Assembly (NCBI RefSeq): GCF_037975245.1
Contig: NC_092564.1
Span: forward strand, 16,818,984-16,882,983
Source: Apostichopus japonicus
Lineage: Eukaryota; Echinodermata; Holothuroidea; Aspidochirotida; Stichopodidae
DNA: 64,000 nucleotides
Reading direction: 5' to 3'
Part shown: positions 25,562 through 38,486 of the stretch, piece by piece
How the letters are laid out: every line of letters starts with the position of its first letter
Position numbering within the stretch: the stretch's first letter is position 1
Notes under the pieces: generated by a model
Told to the model about the DNA's origin: nothing
The model's database searches: none
What the model saw: only the letters and a program-made list of their open reading frames with translations
Program-made: the position numbers and the translations under genes

Positions 25562-27162
25562 AGACTGAAGTTCTTATGTTTACACACTGCCGCCTGTTTA
25601 TATCTGAAATATATTGTTTATATGGACACAAATGGGCTTAAAATGGGCACAAAAGCTTATGTCAAGTGGTATGGGTTGTGAGGGAGGAGGGGGGGGGCTT
25701 GGGTGGGGAAGGGAGGGGTGGAAGTGACACATTGCATCTTTCATGGTATGGTGCAGTGTTGTAACCAAAAATTTATCCCCCCCCCCCAAAAAAAACTGTT
25801 GACCATAAAGTTTACAGGATGGATCTTGTATTTCACTTTTGAAGGTGTAATTGGGAAGTTAAATCTAATTTTTATTTGATTTTATCCTACTTTTAACTTT
25901 TAAATAAGAGATCTGTGGGCCCTCCGCCAGACGTCAATAGGTACATATTGAGGCATATCTAAGTTTGGTCTATTATTACGCTTAAACACAAGGTTGCGCT
26001 AATAAACACTCTGTTTCTTCATTGAATGAAGGTTAAAACCCCAAGGGAACATTTGTTTCTTCGACTGGCAGAGGTGGAACCTTGGCCCACCGCATCCCCC
26101 CTACCCCTCCCCTTAGCATACATATATGCCACTGGTATTACCCAATTAGAAACATTTGGGTATTGGATTGGTATAACCCAGGATCCAGATGTAAGAGATA
26201 ATCTAGGTGTTACAACAAATAAATTCCTCTCCCTCCCCCACAGGAAACCAAAACAAATATTACACATCACAAAGGTGGTTCTTGTTTCCGAAAGAGGCAT
26301 GAATAAGAAAAATATCGGCAAAATGACAGAAATGCATGTGCATTCTCCCTGTTGACCTTGGTTTGGGTAAAGTAATGTTTGCAGCAAAATTTCAGTTGCG
26401 ACAAATTTCAGAACGGGGGAGGGGGGGGGATGCGAGTAACCCACCAATGATTATTTGATGCTCACATTGACAACATTTAAAATCCACTCACGAGTTGACT
26501 CATGTTCACAATATAAATCTACATGTTTATATTGTGTACAGCATAAACCTACATATGTAACCCTCCTTGGCGCCATTGTAGCAGCCACAACACCAGGGAG
26601 AAATGGTGTGTTTACCCCTTTTCAACCCCACCCACTCCCATATTTCAAATTATATAAGTAGATACTAGCACAACCTTGTGTGTAGACCTGATTATAGGCC
26701 TTATTTCACAGCCTACTGTAAAATAGACTTCATGAGAATGCACCCATGTAACGTCTAAAATTTCAACTACTGTACTTCTGTGCGAGGATCCCTAGATTCC
26801 GCTACGTGGCATGGCAGTTGGTTTCAGAGCCAAAAGAGGCAGACCCCTTCCTATTTGAAATCCTGGATGCCCCTTGGGTAGGACCTATTTCTGATATCAA
26901 CCATGTTGTTGGCCTTTCTGTGACAATAACGTACCCAAGTACATTGCAATACATTGACCTTGCTGTTTAAACTAAATCAAAACAGTTCATAAATGACCTC
27001 TTGCTAAAGGATATAAATGTTTTCTGATTTGATTGGAATTTCATGTGTATCATGCTACTCTCTTTCCATGTAATTTGAGAGTATTATTTCAGATACAGGA
27101 ATATAACTGCATTGAAGTCTGTTTAGCGTGACTAACATCACACCTGCTGCATCAGTTTCACT
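25562..27162. other. Intergenic sequence between convergent genes
   Basis: Lies between the 3' end of GGACT (+) and the 3' end of the 231-residue gene (-). It contains G-rich and C-rich runs at 25680-25730 and 25775-25790 and another at 26415-26430. No coding exon could be supported. Confidence 0.4.
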
Positions 27163-28538
27163 TTATACTGAATTGAGTGAAGTCTTCAGGTAATATTTTG
27201 TTAATACAAAATCCATTTTGTTGGCAAGATCGATAAGTTTTGGCATCAAGCTTAAAACTCCTTCGAAATAATTCCTCTCATGTTCGTCTTTGAATGAATC
27301 TGTGATGTCACCTTTGTTTGGATGTTCCAGTCTTTGGAGATCGGTGTCTAAGGCCAGTAAGATACCCCAGGAACTAAGGAGAACCTCCACATCTTCTCTC
27401 ACCCGTCTCTGGGAGTCAGTCTCCAATGACTGTGGAAGTTGTTTCAATGTAGAGAGGATATTCATTTTAACGTAGTGACGAAGTAATCGAAAGTTTTGTA
27501 TGTTGAACAGAAACAACTCAATCAAACTCATAGCGAAATCGTCATCGTCATCGAGGTCTCTCGTAGTCTCGGTATCAGCCGTTTTGATCAGCTCCTCAAA
27601 TTGGGATAGAGACATAAGGTTTTTGTAATCTGGAGCTAGTGTACGTAAAGCTCGTACAAAATATTTTTGACATTTATTAAACTTATGGGTCGAAACTAAA
27701 GCTGTGTCTAGTTGGTGGTGGTAATGGGCATGAAGTTGCTTCACAAGTTCCAAGAACCGTTCCACATTGGCGAGTCTTTGATTACCTAAATGATAAAAAA
27801 ACAAAGAGACTAAAGATGAGTAAGAATTAAGATTATCAGGACCGTAAATACAGTGGACTGATTTTGGTCATTATGTAGCAAGTAGAGTGCTTTGAGTAAT
27901 TACATAATATATGAATATTCACATCTTATTTGCATAATGCACAACATCACCATGCACACTGAGTAATACACCCAGTCTACACTGAGGCACACCAAACGCC
28001 AGACTTGCTTCCTTTTTCCCTTTCCCTTGGTTCTGCCTTAATACATTGGTGGCAACGGTGGTGGAGTTTTAACTTTTTCTTCATGTTTTGTACAAGTTTG
28101 CTGGTATATCAGTATTTCTCATATATTCGTAATAGAGATATCAATATTAAGAAAAAAACTTGTTTAAAGTTTACTCAGGAAAGTATACAACGTTTTTGTC
28201 TGTGCAAAGGAACGCAACATATTTTTGAATAGAACTTATTGCTGTAGTGGCTAAGGGTTATCATTCCTATAGATTTAATGTTTTTATTTGGTAATTGTTT
28301 GCTAGTCATCTTTTGAAAGTTTATTTGCATATGTGTATTTATTGGACATGTAAGGGTTGTTGTAATATGTTCTTAAATTAAATGCATATAGTTGTAGTGG
28401 TGCACTGATGTGAGGAGTACATGACTTGCTTGTTGTCTTGCATATCTGGGGGAGAAAAAATTCCAATATATTTTCTAAAACATTACTCCTTATTTGTCAA
28501 TTATGAGTCATATCTTATTTCTCTGGTTTTCTGCAATA

Positions 28539-28570
<32 letters not shown>

Positions 28571-28687
28571 ATATATATTATTATATATATTTATATATAT
28601 ATATATATAATATATATATATATGTATATATTTATATATGTATATATATAAATGTATCTAGATATATAAATATATATATATATATTT

Positions 28688-28718
<31 letters not shown>

Positions 28719-29625
28719 CATATATATATAATTGAAATCGTAGTGAGTTGAAAAATCCAGAACAGTGAAAAAACTTCCAGCCTCCACTGGGATTCGAACC
28801 CGGCCTCCCGGAAACCCTAACCACTAGGCTATGGATGTAATTGTATGTCCAGAGGTTCGAAACAGGTAAGGAAGGTCTTAATTCCATTGTAGGCGTTTGT
28901 TATCTGTATCGAACGATACTAGTTCTGTTTTGGTGACATATTTGCCTTACTCTAGAGATCAAACAAGCCTGCTTACCAACTCGATATCATTTGTGATTCC
29001 TAAAGCTGGATCTCGAAAGAGATACTTTGAACAGACTTTATGTTAATGAAGGTAAACGACAAAGGCAAATGAAAATATATATAATTGAAATCGTATATAT
29101 ATATATATATATATATAATAATAATAACAGATTTATAATGCGCACATATCCACCCTACAGGGTGCTCAAGGCGCAACATGGAAAAAAGTCAAATAGAACT
29201 ACTGGAAAGCTTCACGCATAAGGTGAGTTTTAAGGTGTTTCTTGAAAGCTGCAATACTGGTGCATGACTTCAGTTCATATGGTAAAGTGTTCCAAAGGCG
29301 TGGGGCGGCAACCCTGAAAGACCTGTCACCCCACAAATGTTTAGACCTGTGTTCCTGGAGGTTAAGCGTGCTGCTTGAACGAAGATTCCGTGATGGAGAG
29401 TACAATTGGAGTAATTCTGAAACATACATAGGAGCCATGTTATTAAGTGATTTAAAAACAATGAGTAGAAAGATATATATATATTGTTTTCAATTATATG
29501 TATATATTCAAGAAAATAATAATAATTAATAAGTAGAATTGGAAACTAATACCTTCAGAGGCTGTGTTTGGAAAGCGAGCGTAGTACCTCTCCGTACGCC
29601 GAGTAGCGTGTGAATCTCGGGACAT
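27163..29625 (-). CDS. Unrecognised 231-residue acidic helical protein (2 exons)
   Basis: Exon 1 is 29625-29553 (ATG at 29625, ends in phase 1, donor GTATTA); exon 2 is 27785-27163 (acceptor TTTAG, stop at 27165-27163). The product starts [18 protein letters not shown] and continues as a mostly alpha-helical chain with motifs [30 protein letters not shown], an acidic run [15 protein letters not shown] and [19 protein letters not shown]. No membrane segment, signal peptide or catalytic motif is visible. A single 207-codon uninterrupted exon with in-phase splicing to a plausible start argues for a real gene. I could not place it in a family. The ~1.8-kb intron holds a SINE-like insertion and a LINE tail. 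Confidence 0.72.
28535..28730. repeat. AT dinucleotide microsatellite
   Basis: Nearly pure (TA)n with scattered T insertions, in the intron of the 231-residue gene. It borders the SINE-like insertion that follows. Open frames across it are simple-repeat artefacts. Confidence 0.95.
28743..29074 (-). mobile_element. tRNA-promoter SINE-like insertion with 21-bp target duplication
   Basis: On the minus strand it holds a Pol III A box TAGCCTAGTGG (28832-28822) and a B box GGTTCGAATCC (28800-28790), 21 bp apart, as in tRNA-derived SINEs. The stretch is flanked by a direct repeat ending ATTGAAATCGTA (28722-28742 and 29075-29095), 21 bp with its AT part, as left by LINE-driven integration. The tRNA-like cloverleaf is incomplete, so it is not a functional tRNA gene. 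The ~220 bp upstream of the A box inside the same target duplication are unexplained. Confidence 0.6.
29102..29475 (-). mobile_element. 3' end of a CR1/L2-like LINE (5' truncated)
   Basis: The minus-strand frame reads [35 protein letters not shown], then [17 protein letters not shown]: the C-terminus of a CR1/L2-clade reverse transcriptase. After the stop the typical tail follows: a GCGCCTTGAGCAC block, TGTGCGCATTATAAAT and an (ATT)n end (complement of 29118-29128). Only about 370 bp remain, the usual 5' truncation. The frame is intact over ~90 residues, so the copy is fairly young. Lies in the intron of the 231-residue gene in the same orientation. Confidence 0.85.
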
Positions 29626-31279
29626 CTTCGGAACGGCGAAACTCAAAACCTATAACCAAAACATGACATGGCGGTTTGACATTTTCAACAACACCATAAT
29701 TCTCATGTAAAAACGGACACGCTTATTAACTGAATAAACATCTCTATTGACACGTACAATATAACGTCATTTGCAGCACGACCGTCGGTCTCTGAAAACT
29801 AAGAAATCATTAACGGTAACAATTAGACAAATTTTGTCACCGTGTTAGAGGCAGCGACGCGTAATTATGAGTGTAATGTAGGATACTGTGGAAAATATAG
29901 TGTACAGTAACGAACATTTGGAAAGAAATCTTACATTCATATAAATACAGCTTGGTATCGAGTATTGACTCAATAAAACAGAATAAGGAGACCGAAAAAA
30001 TACTTAATGCGCAAAGTAATTATAAACTTTAACCGTACGTGATGAAATCCGTTTACGATTGGCAATTTAGTTAATTCATGTGGCAATTTTTTACCTAATA
30101 TGTGTTTCTATAGTGCATCATCGTTCGATCCCACTAGCCAGTTTAGGCATCGACCTACTACAGTTTAATGCAGCGTGGTAAACTGCGGTTGTCTCGTACT
30201 GAAACTTAGATGGTTCTTTCGTGGTTCTCGGATGTCTTTGGCGTAGTACTAAATCGGAAGACAGAATTAAGATTACGTTTCAGTATGATCGACCCATGAA
30301 AATTATACCAAATTGGGTACAGGCCTACGTACTATGAGCATGATGTGGGGTAGCCTACCAAACTGTAATATTTGCAAACTTTGAATATGTAGGCTACTAC
30401 GTTTAGTTGTCATATATGGACGGGCCGGGAACCCCCTCTCCCTGCCCATTAACCCAAGCTTCCTCCCAAGTCACACCACAGCATGGAGTCTCGCCTAACA
30501 TGGAGTTACACCACACTGATATGTCGCTATAAGATCGACTCACGAGACTTACCTTTGATCTTTAGTTATTATAGTTCGATGTCAGTATTAACGGACATAT
30601 CTTGATATGCTCAGACAGTCAATCATTCAAAAGTCTCCCCTCTCCTCTAGCATCTGAATTAAGGACGAGTAAAATCAGGTGTATATGTATAGGGCCCACT
30701 GCAATTTATCTATGGAGACAACCACAGAACAACTGTTTACAGAACAACTGTATACCCACAAGTCCAAAACAACAATTCTCTCCTAAACCCTCCAGCTTTC
30801 GATTAAACACGTATTGCAGCTAAGTTCTTGAACGATATTTCTACGAATAGGGGTTAACGAATTTGACCCTTACGATCTTCTTCTAACGCTCCGTTCCCGG
30901 CAGCCGAGAGAAACATGTTTAGTATGACTACAACAAACACACTAATAACTATAATAACCCTATCATTTTTTTCTTCGTTTAACTTTGGTGGTTGCTACGC
31001 ATGGGACGTGGACAAGGTTGGTTTCCTAGCAATCGACGCTGACGAACTCGCCATATAGTATCAGAATGGTGACAAAGGTCGCTAAACGTGGGTTACTAAA
31101 AGATCAGGTTCAATAAGATACTGTAACGGGAATGTGCTAAGCTGATCTTTAAATTATTTACAGGAAAGATCAACTCGTGTGAGTTAAATAGAATTAACAT
31201 GGTCCGTGTTAATTAAATAATTACAAGAACAATGTGGAAAACAAAAACATTGGTGTAAGAACCGGGTTTACTTTACACG
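29626..31279. other. Upstream region of the 231-residue gene
   Basis: Contains the unassigned promoter side of the minus-strand gene. I see no further exon, RNA gene or transposon end in this stretch. Confidence 0.4.
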
Positions 31280-31457
31280 CAGTGGCGTAGCCAGGAATTT
31301 TTCAGTGGGGGGCCGTTGGGGGGCTTTACCATTTTCTGGGAGGGCGTCTTGTTACTATCTAAGCGGAGCGCCACCATGGTGGCGCGAAGCGTACCGAAAT
31401 TTTTAGCTAAAAAGGCCTCCTAGATCGTCGGGAATGACACTTCCCAGGCCTTGTAAG

Positions 31458-34406
31458 CAGGGGCGTCAATCGTCGATTCGAGTATTCCTTCCGCAAGTAC
31501 TACCTAAGCGGAGCGCCACCATCGGTTGGCGCGCAGCGTAGCAAGAAAATTTCAGATTTCAATACCTGCCAGATCGCTGGAGATGGCACTTGCCAGGCTG
31601 GATAGCAGCCACTGTCTAGTTGCGTGATTTCGGGAGAAAATTACAAATTCGTCACTCAGGAAATCTGCAATAAAGTTCATGCGGCCTTAATTTTTACGGA
31701 ATATGCTCCCTATTTCATTTCCCCAATATTAGGGAACGGGCACCGTCTTTGAAACACCATCTACAACTAAACAACAAATATGTACAGGATTTGGCTCTAG
31801 CTATGAAGTGCATGGGCGGCGATCCTGGGGGGGGGGGATGGGGGATATATCCCCCCATGAAAATGGGTGGAGGGGATGTAATACACCATATCCCCCCACC
31901 AAATGCCAGGGATAAGAATATTTTCATGCCTACATTTATGCATCATCGTGAATGTACGGCTCTTTTTTAGCTTCATTTCTCGCCTACCATAAACGCAGTG
32001 CGATCTTTTCAAATAAAGCGTCTTTATAAAGCAAGAATAGTTGACTGTAGGCTTCATTGGCCCTATAACAACAAAATGTATTATTGCGCCCACGGTATTG
32101 ATGTAGTACATGTATACACCCTCATAGTATTCATATCATCGAGGTAAATGAATCTGTAGGATTCATGTCAATTGGGCGCGCGTACCATGCATGGAGGGTC
32201 ATGTGATGTGTTCCAGGATGGTACCAAACTGATATTTCTCTGTAGCAGTTCGAAAATAGTGTTAGTGACTTCGTGAAAGATTTGCACCAAGACGGATCGA
32301 ACATGGGAAGTAACGGCGTAAGAAGGTATTGGTACTTCAGGTCTACGAAATAGTGCTAATATGCTAACGTTAGACATGCTGGCACAGAACAAGTACAGAT
32401 ACATTGTTCATTACTATGGTACAGATACATTGGGCTTGCAGCGGGAAATGTCGATGTCTGAATTGTATTTCAAGGGTGAGCGTTTGGTGCTGTGGGGAAA
32501 AGTTTAGTTCAGTGCAACCACGGAATTCTCCATGGAACAGAGCCTAATGCTGCTCAGCCGGAATATAGCTATCACGTTAGGCTACAGGCACGGTTATTGC
32601 TAGGTAACGGGTGGCGAAATTATTTTTCCCACTTCGACGCGGCCATATTAGCATAATGGGCGTGGACTATCGGTCGTTGTTACGGCTTATTGGTCTACGT
32701 CACAGACTATGCAGTGATATCTCTCGGGTGTTTGTTTGGGTGCTGAAAGTTCTCAATTAAGTTACATGTCAGGGATTCTAGTACACGTACCAGTATAATA
32801 AATAGTATAGTACAGAGGGACATTGCTATTTAGTCATAGTTATAGCAGGGAGCTGCTACTCTATCAGTAACAGCTCCCTGGTTATAGTTAATACAGACGC
32901 AAGTGACAACTGTTTAATAAAATGGGTAGAATATTTCAAGTCCGTAACAATACCCAGTAGCGTACGTAAACTAATGATGAAAGCACGTAGGCTCCTTACT
33001 GCCGTTTAAAAGGGGGTTCATTTATAAATGAACAAATAATTTAGAATGATGGATAAAACAATATGGGGCACAATACAATACATGTATCTTTGTAGGTTTT
33101 TAGCATTGAAAGGTCAGTGGGCCTACCTGGTGTAATATGAAGTGTAATAATCAATACCACGGGAGGTTCATTTATAACTTTTCCAGACCCTGCTGTCACG
33201 GGAGGTTCTTTTCCAAACTTTTCCTGACACGGGAGGTTCATAACACATCTAATAAACAAACACAGTTTGATTTTGTGATGGAATTTACCTCAAGAGCTCC
33301 ATAAGACCCGATTGACTGGGAGAAGCAGTCGCACATCATCATGGATCTCATGAAGTCATGTCTTAGGCCTGAGTATATTGGGCCTGAGTATATTAGCTGA
33401 GTATATAATTAAAGAGCTATATACGTAAGAGCTCGAAGTCGAAGTCACAAACTTGCCGGCCTCTGACGTATTTCATAAGCCACGCCCATGTGGCCGCGTC
33501 GAAGTGGGAAAAATAATTTCGCTAACGGGTGTCGTCTGCTGCTCTAAGCACGCATACACATTTACGTACTAGTTGGGTGAAATCATCATGCGTAATGGGG
33601 AGAGTAAAATATTAGTACCGCCCTGGAACACATCACATGACCCTCTATGCATGGTACGCGCGTATTTACTGTGTGATAGTTTCTCCAGATTCATTTACAG
33701 GTACCTCGATGATTCATATAGGCCCTATAGTAGGCCTACACACGTACATGTTCCTTCGAACAGCTGAGAATCTCATGTTACCAGGGTAATGCTTAATACA
33801 AGTTTCACCTGGATGCCCTAGCAATCGGTACCTAGGAATGTAACTATGTGTAATTGTGTATTGCATGTATATAGGCCTATAACAGCCTGCATGAAGCCAT
33901 TTTCTTCATCGAATAATATAAAAGAGATCTCGAACATTCTAACATAGCGCCTGAAACAAGATTGATTTGGGCAATTTTCCCAAAATAACACCCGAAATTT
34001 AAAAAAAAGTATTTTGGATCCTGATTATGAGATATTTCGGATATGATATCCTTATTTTAAAGTTGGGTATATGCCGCTTGGAAACCTCGGTAAGTGCCGT
34101 TTCCGGCCATCTAGAGGGTTTGTAAATCCCAAAATTTTCTTGTGGCTTCAATCTCAAAATTGTCGTCGCGACACACAGACAAAGTTCCAGGTCATACCGA
34201 TGTGAAAACTCTCGGTCACTTTTCTTAGAACTGAACTTCTAATATTCGGTGATATGAAGCCTGAGATGTATAAGCCCTAACCAAATAGAGCCACGATACT
34301 AAAATGTGTGTGTGTGGGGGGGGGGGGGACATTTGATAGTGTCCCCCACCCATCGAAATGTGGGGGACGTGTCCCCGCCCCCCCCCCCCCAGGATTGACG
34401 CCCATG
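31458..34406. mobile_element. hAT-like element nested in the 31280-34776 element
   Basis: Left end CAGGGGCGTCAATCG; right end GGATTGACGCCCATG; imperfect inverted repeats. A perfect 8-bp target duplication CTTGTAAG flanks it (31450-31457 and 34407-34414). The left part carries the hairpin block at 31500-31541. The right part (34081-34145) carries the complement of the AACCCYCAGATGGCCGGAAA-type block seen at 7085-7110. A truncated G-rich element start lies at 31810. The foldback at 32104-33753 is inside it. Confidence 0.85.
32104..33753. repeat. Foldback element, third level of the nest
   Basis: Outer arms near 32104-32240 and 33605-33753 are inverted copies (for example GCGCGTACCATGCAT on the left and ATGCATGGTACGCGCG on the right, and TCATCGAGGTA against TACCTCGATGA). 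Inner arms at 32608-32668 and 33477-33535 also mirror each other (CCCACTTCGACGCGGCC and GGCCGCGTCGAAGTGGG). The ~0.8-kb centre is unique and holds a small hairpin near 32848-32880 (GGGAGCTG and CAGCTCCC). No coding frame. Confidence 0.78.
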
Positions 34407-34776
34407 CTTGTAAGCTGCTCTAAAGTTTCCTCAACATCTCTCTGAAACACTTATTAGGGTGATATAGACTGACTCTCAGCGATAGTTTTGTCTCCTTTCT
34501 TGAAAATTTGGCGGTTTTAAGAGCATCAGGGTACGTCCCAGAAGTGAAAACCCGGCCTATGCACTATGTCCGGTTTTTCAGCAACTATAGCCTACTGCCG
34601 GTCCGCGGTCGAAGGGTCGTTCATGAGTGGTCATCATGGAGATTCGAGACTATTCAGACCAATGATATATTTTTCGCACATGTAATTTTTTATCGACACT
34701 CAAAATCCCAGTGGGGGGCGACAAGCTTTCAGGGGGAGCTGTCGCCCCACGCCCCCCCCCCTTGGCTACGCCACTG

Positions 34777-36223
34777 TTTACACGGCATATAGCGCAGTTT
34801 TATATTTGATGATTGGCGTAGTTAAAGGGTCTATTCAATGAATCCGAGAGAAGCATCGCTTGATGGGAGCGAAATGCCGTGTGCAAATCATCCCTATGGC
34901 AACACACACTGAAATTCGACTCCCAGTAATGTAAACAATTAAGACAGATACTGATCTACATGATACAGTAGTATACACGCAGTATGTGCAATCTGTATAC
35001 GTTTATTAGCATAAGATGAAGTTCCGGCATATCCAACTTGATTCAGTTGTCAAATCTCATTTATGAAGATCTTGATCAAGTTGAGACCAAATATGGATAC
35101 AGCTTGCAACCACTTGTGTGGGTCCTTCCCCATATTTTTGTAGACGCAAATGGTGCATTCTGAGATATTGTTTAGAGTCTTAGACATTATAAGGCCGATA
35201 ATTTGCTCGAGTACTGTAAAATTAAGGTTACCTGGATGTGTTTATAAATACTTTAGAGTCCAAAGACTTCTATATATACACTTCTACATTGTATTGGTTG
35301 ATCGTACTATTAGGGGGGGGGGGGGGGAGGGGAGGGGTGAATGAAAAAGATCAAAAGTAGACAAACGGTTTCCACGGTTCAACATTTTTTTATACTCAGT
35401 AAAATTCAGGGGGATTCTTTATAGGCGTGTATTAATGCTTCTAACTTGTTATTATACATAAATCTTCAAAGATCCGATTAAAACAAAACACCCATGTATT
35501 ATAACATACATTTATTAGTATCGCAAATAACCGCTAATGATCATCGCAAATAACCAATTAACAGTCTTTATCTACGGTATACTTTAACGATATACTTGCG
35601 TCTTTTCGTCAGAACATATCCCTGCATGGATCTCTGATAGCTCGGCAACTATAAGTGACAACCACACATGCGCACAACTTTACAATCATCAGTACATCAG
35701 TAACAAGGCACTCGCATATGTACGGTGGTCGTGGAGGGACATGCGTGATGGATTACTGTGTTGTGCCACCACACAGCAACACCACTTCACAAAAAATTTG
35801 CATAATCCTGTCGAGTAGCTGACTTTCACTCTAGCTTGTAGACCTACCTCTGGACAATAAAATCAAATTATTGCATTGCTGGCTGACCCTTAACTTTACA
35901 GCAAATCAAAAACATTCTACTATTTGTTGAGTGGTCAAGTTCTTCTACATCTTTACGAATTGGGTCATATCGTCCGGACAGAGTGTTACCCTAAACTTGA
36001 CACACACCAAAATCATTTAAGTTGCCAATTTAGTTACATTTATAAGACACCTTGACTGCAAACTTTTCAAATTGTTGAGATACTGCATAATACTAAACTT
36101 AACAACACACCAAAAACAAGATATTTGTTGACATGCCAAGCTAAACAAAGGCATCACCATGACAATTCTTTCAATTTTTAGAGATAACTCACCTACAACA
36201 AGTAACTGAAGAGCAATCTGGAC
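34777..36223. other. Intergenic sequence
   Basis: Unremarkable AT-rich DNA with a G-run at 35313-35335. No supported gene. Confidence 0.35.
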
Positions 36224-36487
36224 CAGGCGCATAGCCAAGGGGGGGGGGGGGGGGCGAAGGCCCCCCCTTGAGCATATTTTTTTGTATGTTTTTATGATAT
36301 CGCTAGTAATTTCAAGCTTAGATGCAACTTACAAGGCCTGGGAAGTGCCATTTCCAGCTATCTGGGAGGCATTTTCAGCCAAAATGTTGATGGCGCTAGG
36401 CTTAGATAGTTTTCAATCAACTCTACGGCTCTGATAGTTTGCCTACAGGTTCGCCCCTCCCGTGGCAAATTCCTGGCTACGCGCCTA
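36224..36487. mobile_element. Short hAT-like element with perfect target duplication
   Basis: Left end CAGGCGCATAGCCAAGG and right end CCTGGCTACGCGCCTA form imperfect inverted repeats. The 8-bp target duplication ATCTGGAC is perfect (36216-36223 and 36488-36495). Its 264 bp include a GCCTGGGAAGTGCCATTTCC block related to the inside of the elements at 6976 and 31280, so they form one family. Confidence 0.88.
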
Positions 36488-36495
36488 ATCTGGAC

Positions 36496-38330
36496 CCATT
36501 AGTCACATGGTATGTATAAGTACATATGTGCTTGTGTTTGCATCACTCCAGGTGACCCTGAACTTTGACACTACATGCACAGTTGAAATCATGAAATGGC
36601 TCAGGACTATACTGCACGTTATAATAAGAGATGCCATGCAGGTTTTCGTCAGTATTAACTGAACATAAAGTATTTTTGGAACTACATAGAATGTTATGAC
36701 TGCTACATATTAAAAGCATTACAAAGTCATTAAAAATATATAATGCATTAAGCAAAAAAGTCATTTAAACTTTCTGTCACGTACATCATAAGTCATGAAA
36801 CACTTATGGTTACTATACAAGATAACATATTGGTAAAGTTTGAAAGTTAATACTGAAATTCTACACAAAATATGATTGTCGTGGCATCAGCTAATAAAAC
36901 AGTTTCAGTCAAATTTAACAAGAAACAGAGATTAAGAGAAAAACTCTGGATGTTTCTGGAATTTTGAGTGGAAGTCAAACTTTACTTAACATAACAAACT
37001 TTCTAAGCATCAATTCTCATTGGTCAGGCATGAAATGTTTTCTGGACTTATAAACCTACAGGGTGGTACCGACAACAGAGAGATGCCAACACCAAAGACT
37101 GTTAAAGAAGTTATAGCACCTATGATTCTCAAACTTGTTTCATAGCTGTAATAGGTTATATTCGTCACCAAGCGATGCGACATTCACACCTATAAAGTTG
37201 GATACCTTTCAATCTAATAGATCTATCCAATTACAACTACTTGATTCCTTCTAACAAGTCAGTTGTTAAAAGCGGATTGTACAGGGTTTCAAAAGTTGCG
37301 GGGGGGGGGGCAGGGGGCACATAATTAAGGCTACGTGTTGCCCCTGTCCGTGGTGTCAGTGCTAAAAGCTGAAAGTCAAATCAATAAATCAAACAGGGTT
37401 GAAAGGAGAAAATAAAGAAATACAGACACAATCATGTGATCTTGTTTTCTTACAATTGTTTCCACACCTATAATGTTCTTGGGTTGAAACTACTAGGCCA
37501 TAGCCTACATTTGTTTAGTGGCAAATAGGCCAAGGGGACTATACATCCCCATAAGAAGGTGCAGCCTGTTGCATGGCAGTGCTTCGACAACACCATCCTG
37601 CACTCACTTGATACAGGAATTAACAAGAGGGCTTCATCATGGGTGACTGTCCAAGTCAAATACTTCCGACCATAAAGTGTCTCTATTACCCGCTGGTACT
37701 GCCTCACTGTTTCTTCAGTCAGTTTACTTGTATAACATAATCCTCCCCTGTCTAGTTCTTTGGGTACCAGTCACAAAGACTTAAACATAATTTTGCTGAT
37801 GAATGAGCATTTTCTTTATCTCACTTTGGCTTTTCCAGATTTTATCCATCCGATGGAACAAAAGATTTATAAATGTTTCAAATCCTATCAGGATCTTCTT
37901 CAAAAGCAGAATGCGGTGACTGACATTAACAGAGACCTATATAGCTATCACAATATAACAGAATCTAGCACACAGTTTCCTTGGATACCATCATCAAAAA
38001 GGTTGGTTTCTAGTCAAATTGAATTGCACTGGCAGCTAGTCAACATCTCTGCTTCGGTTTTGAGAGCCGTTATATGCATTCCATCGTAAATACGCTCAAG
38101 TCGATGCATATCATGACTGCCTAATCTTCTTTCCCACTTTTAAAAGGTACTTCATTTCCACAGGGATCAGACCTTTTGCAAGGAATGAGCAACTTTAAAG
38201 GGTGTTTTTTATGAGCAAGTTGGGGTGCCACAGGTTTGTTTTGTAAACAGAACAAGCTCTGTAATATAACACTGTACACCCAATAAAACACAACTTGACT
38301 TTACGATTGTTACAGCAGAGAAACAAGTAT
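36496..38330. other. Intergenic sequence
   Basis: I looked for the missing last exon of the minus-strand CDK2-like gene here and did not find it. A G-run lies at 37300-37310. No other supported feature. Confidence 0.35.
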
Positions 38331-38332
38331 TA

Positions 38333-38335
<3 letters not shown>

Positions 38336-38385
<50 letters not shown>

Positions 38386-38392
38386 TATAGAG
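38336..38392. repeat. AT dinucleotide microsatellite
   Basis: (AT)n run of about 55 bp. A second short AT run lies at 38611-38631, so the palindrome at 38447-38617 is bracketed by AT repeats. Confidence 0.95.
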
Positions 38393-38486
38393 TAGGTTGG
38401 CGTCTATCTTGGCGCAGAGTGCTCTATGTCCATTGGACAGAGCGTAATATATGTTGATACTAGATGAGACTAGTGGAACACTAGTA

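Larger units (their letters stand above)
31280..34776. mobile_element. hAT-like element, outermost of a three-level nest
   Basis: Left end CAGTGGCGTAGCCAGGAA; right end CCTTGGCTACGCCACTG; inverted repeats of about 16 bp. A perfect 8-bp target duplication TTTACACG flanks it (31272-31279 and 34777-34784). Removing the inner insertion leaves about 540 bp of its own sequence, with the hairpin block at 31355-31394. No transposase. Confidence 0.88.

Noticed and set aside
28743-28860. Functional tRNA gene on the minus strand
   Set aside because: A and B boxes are perfect, but the acceptor and anticodon arms do not form properly; it is a tRNA-derived repeat.
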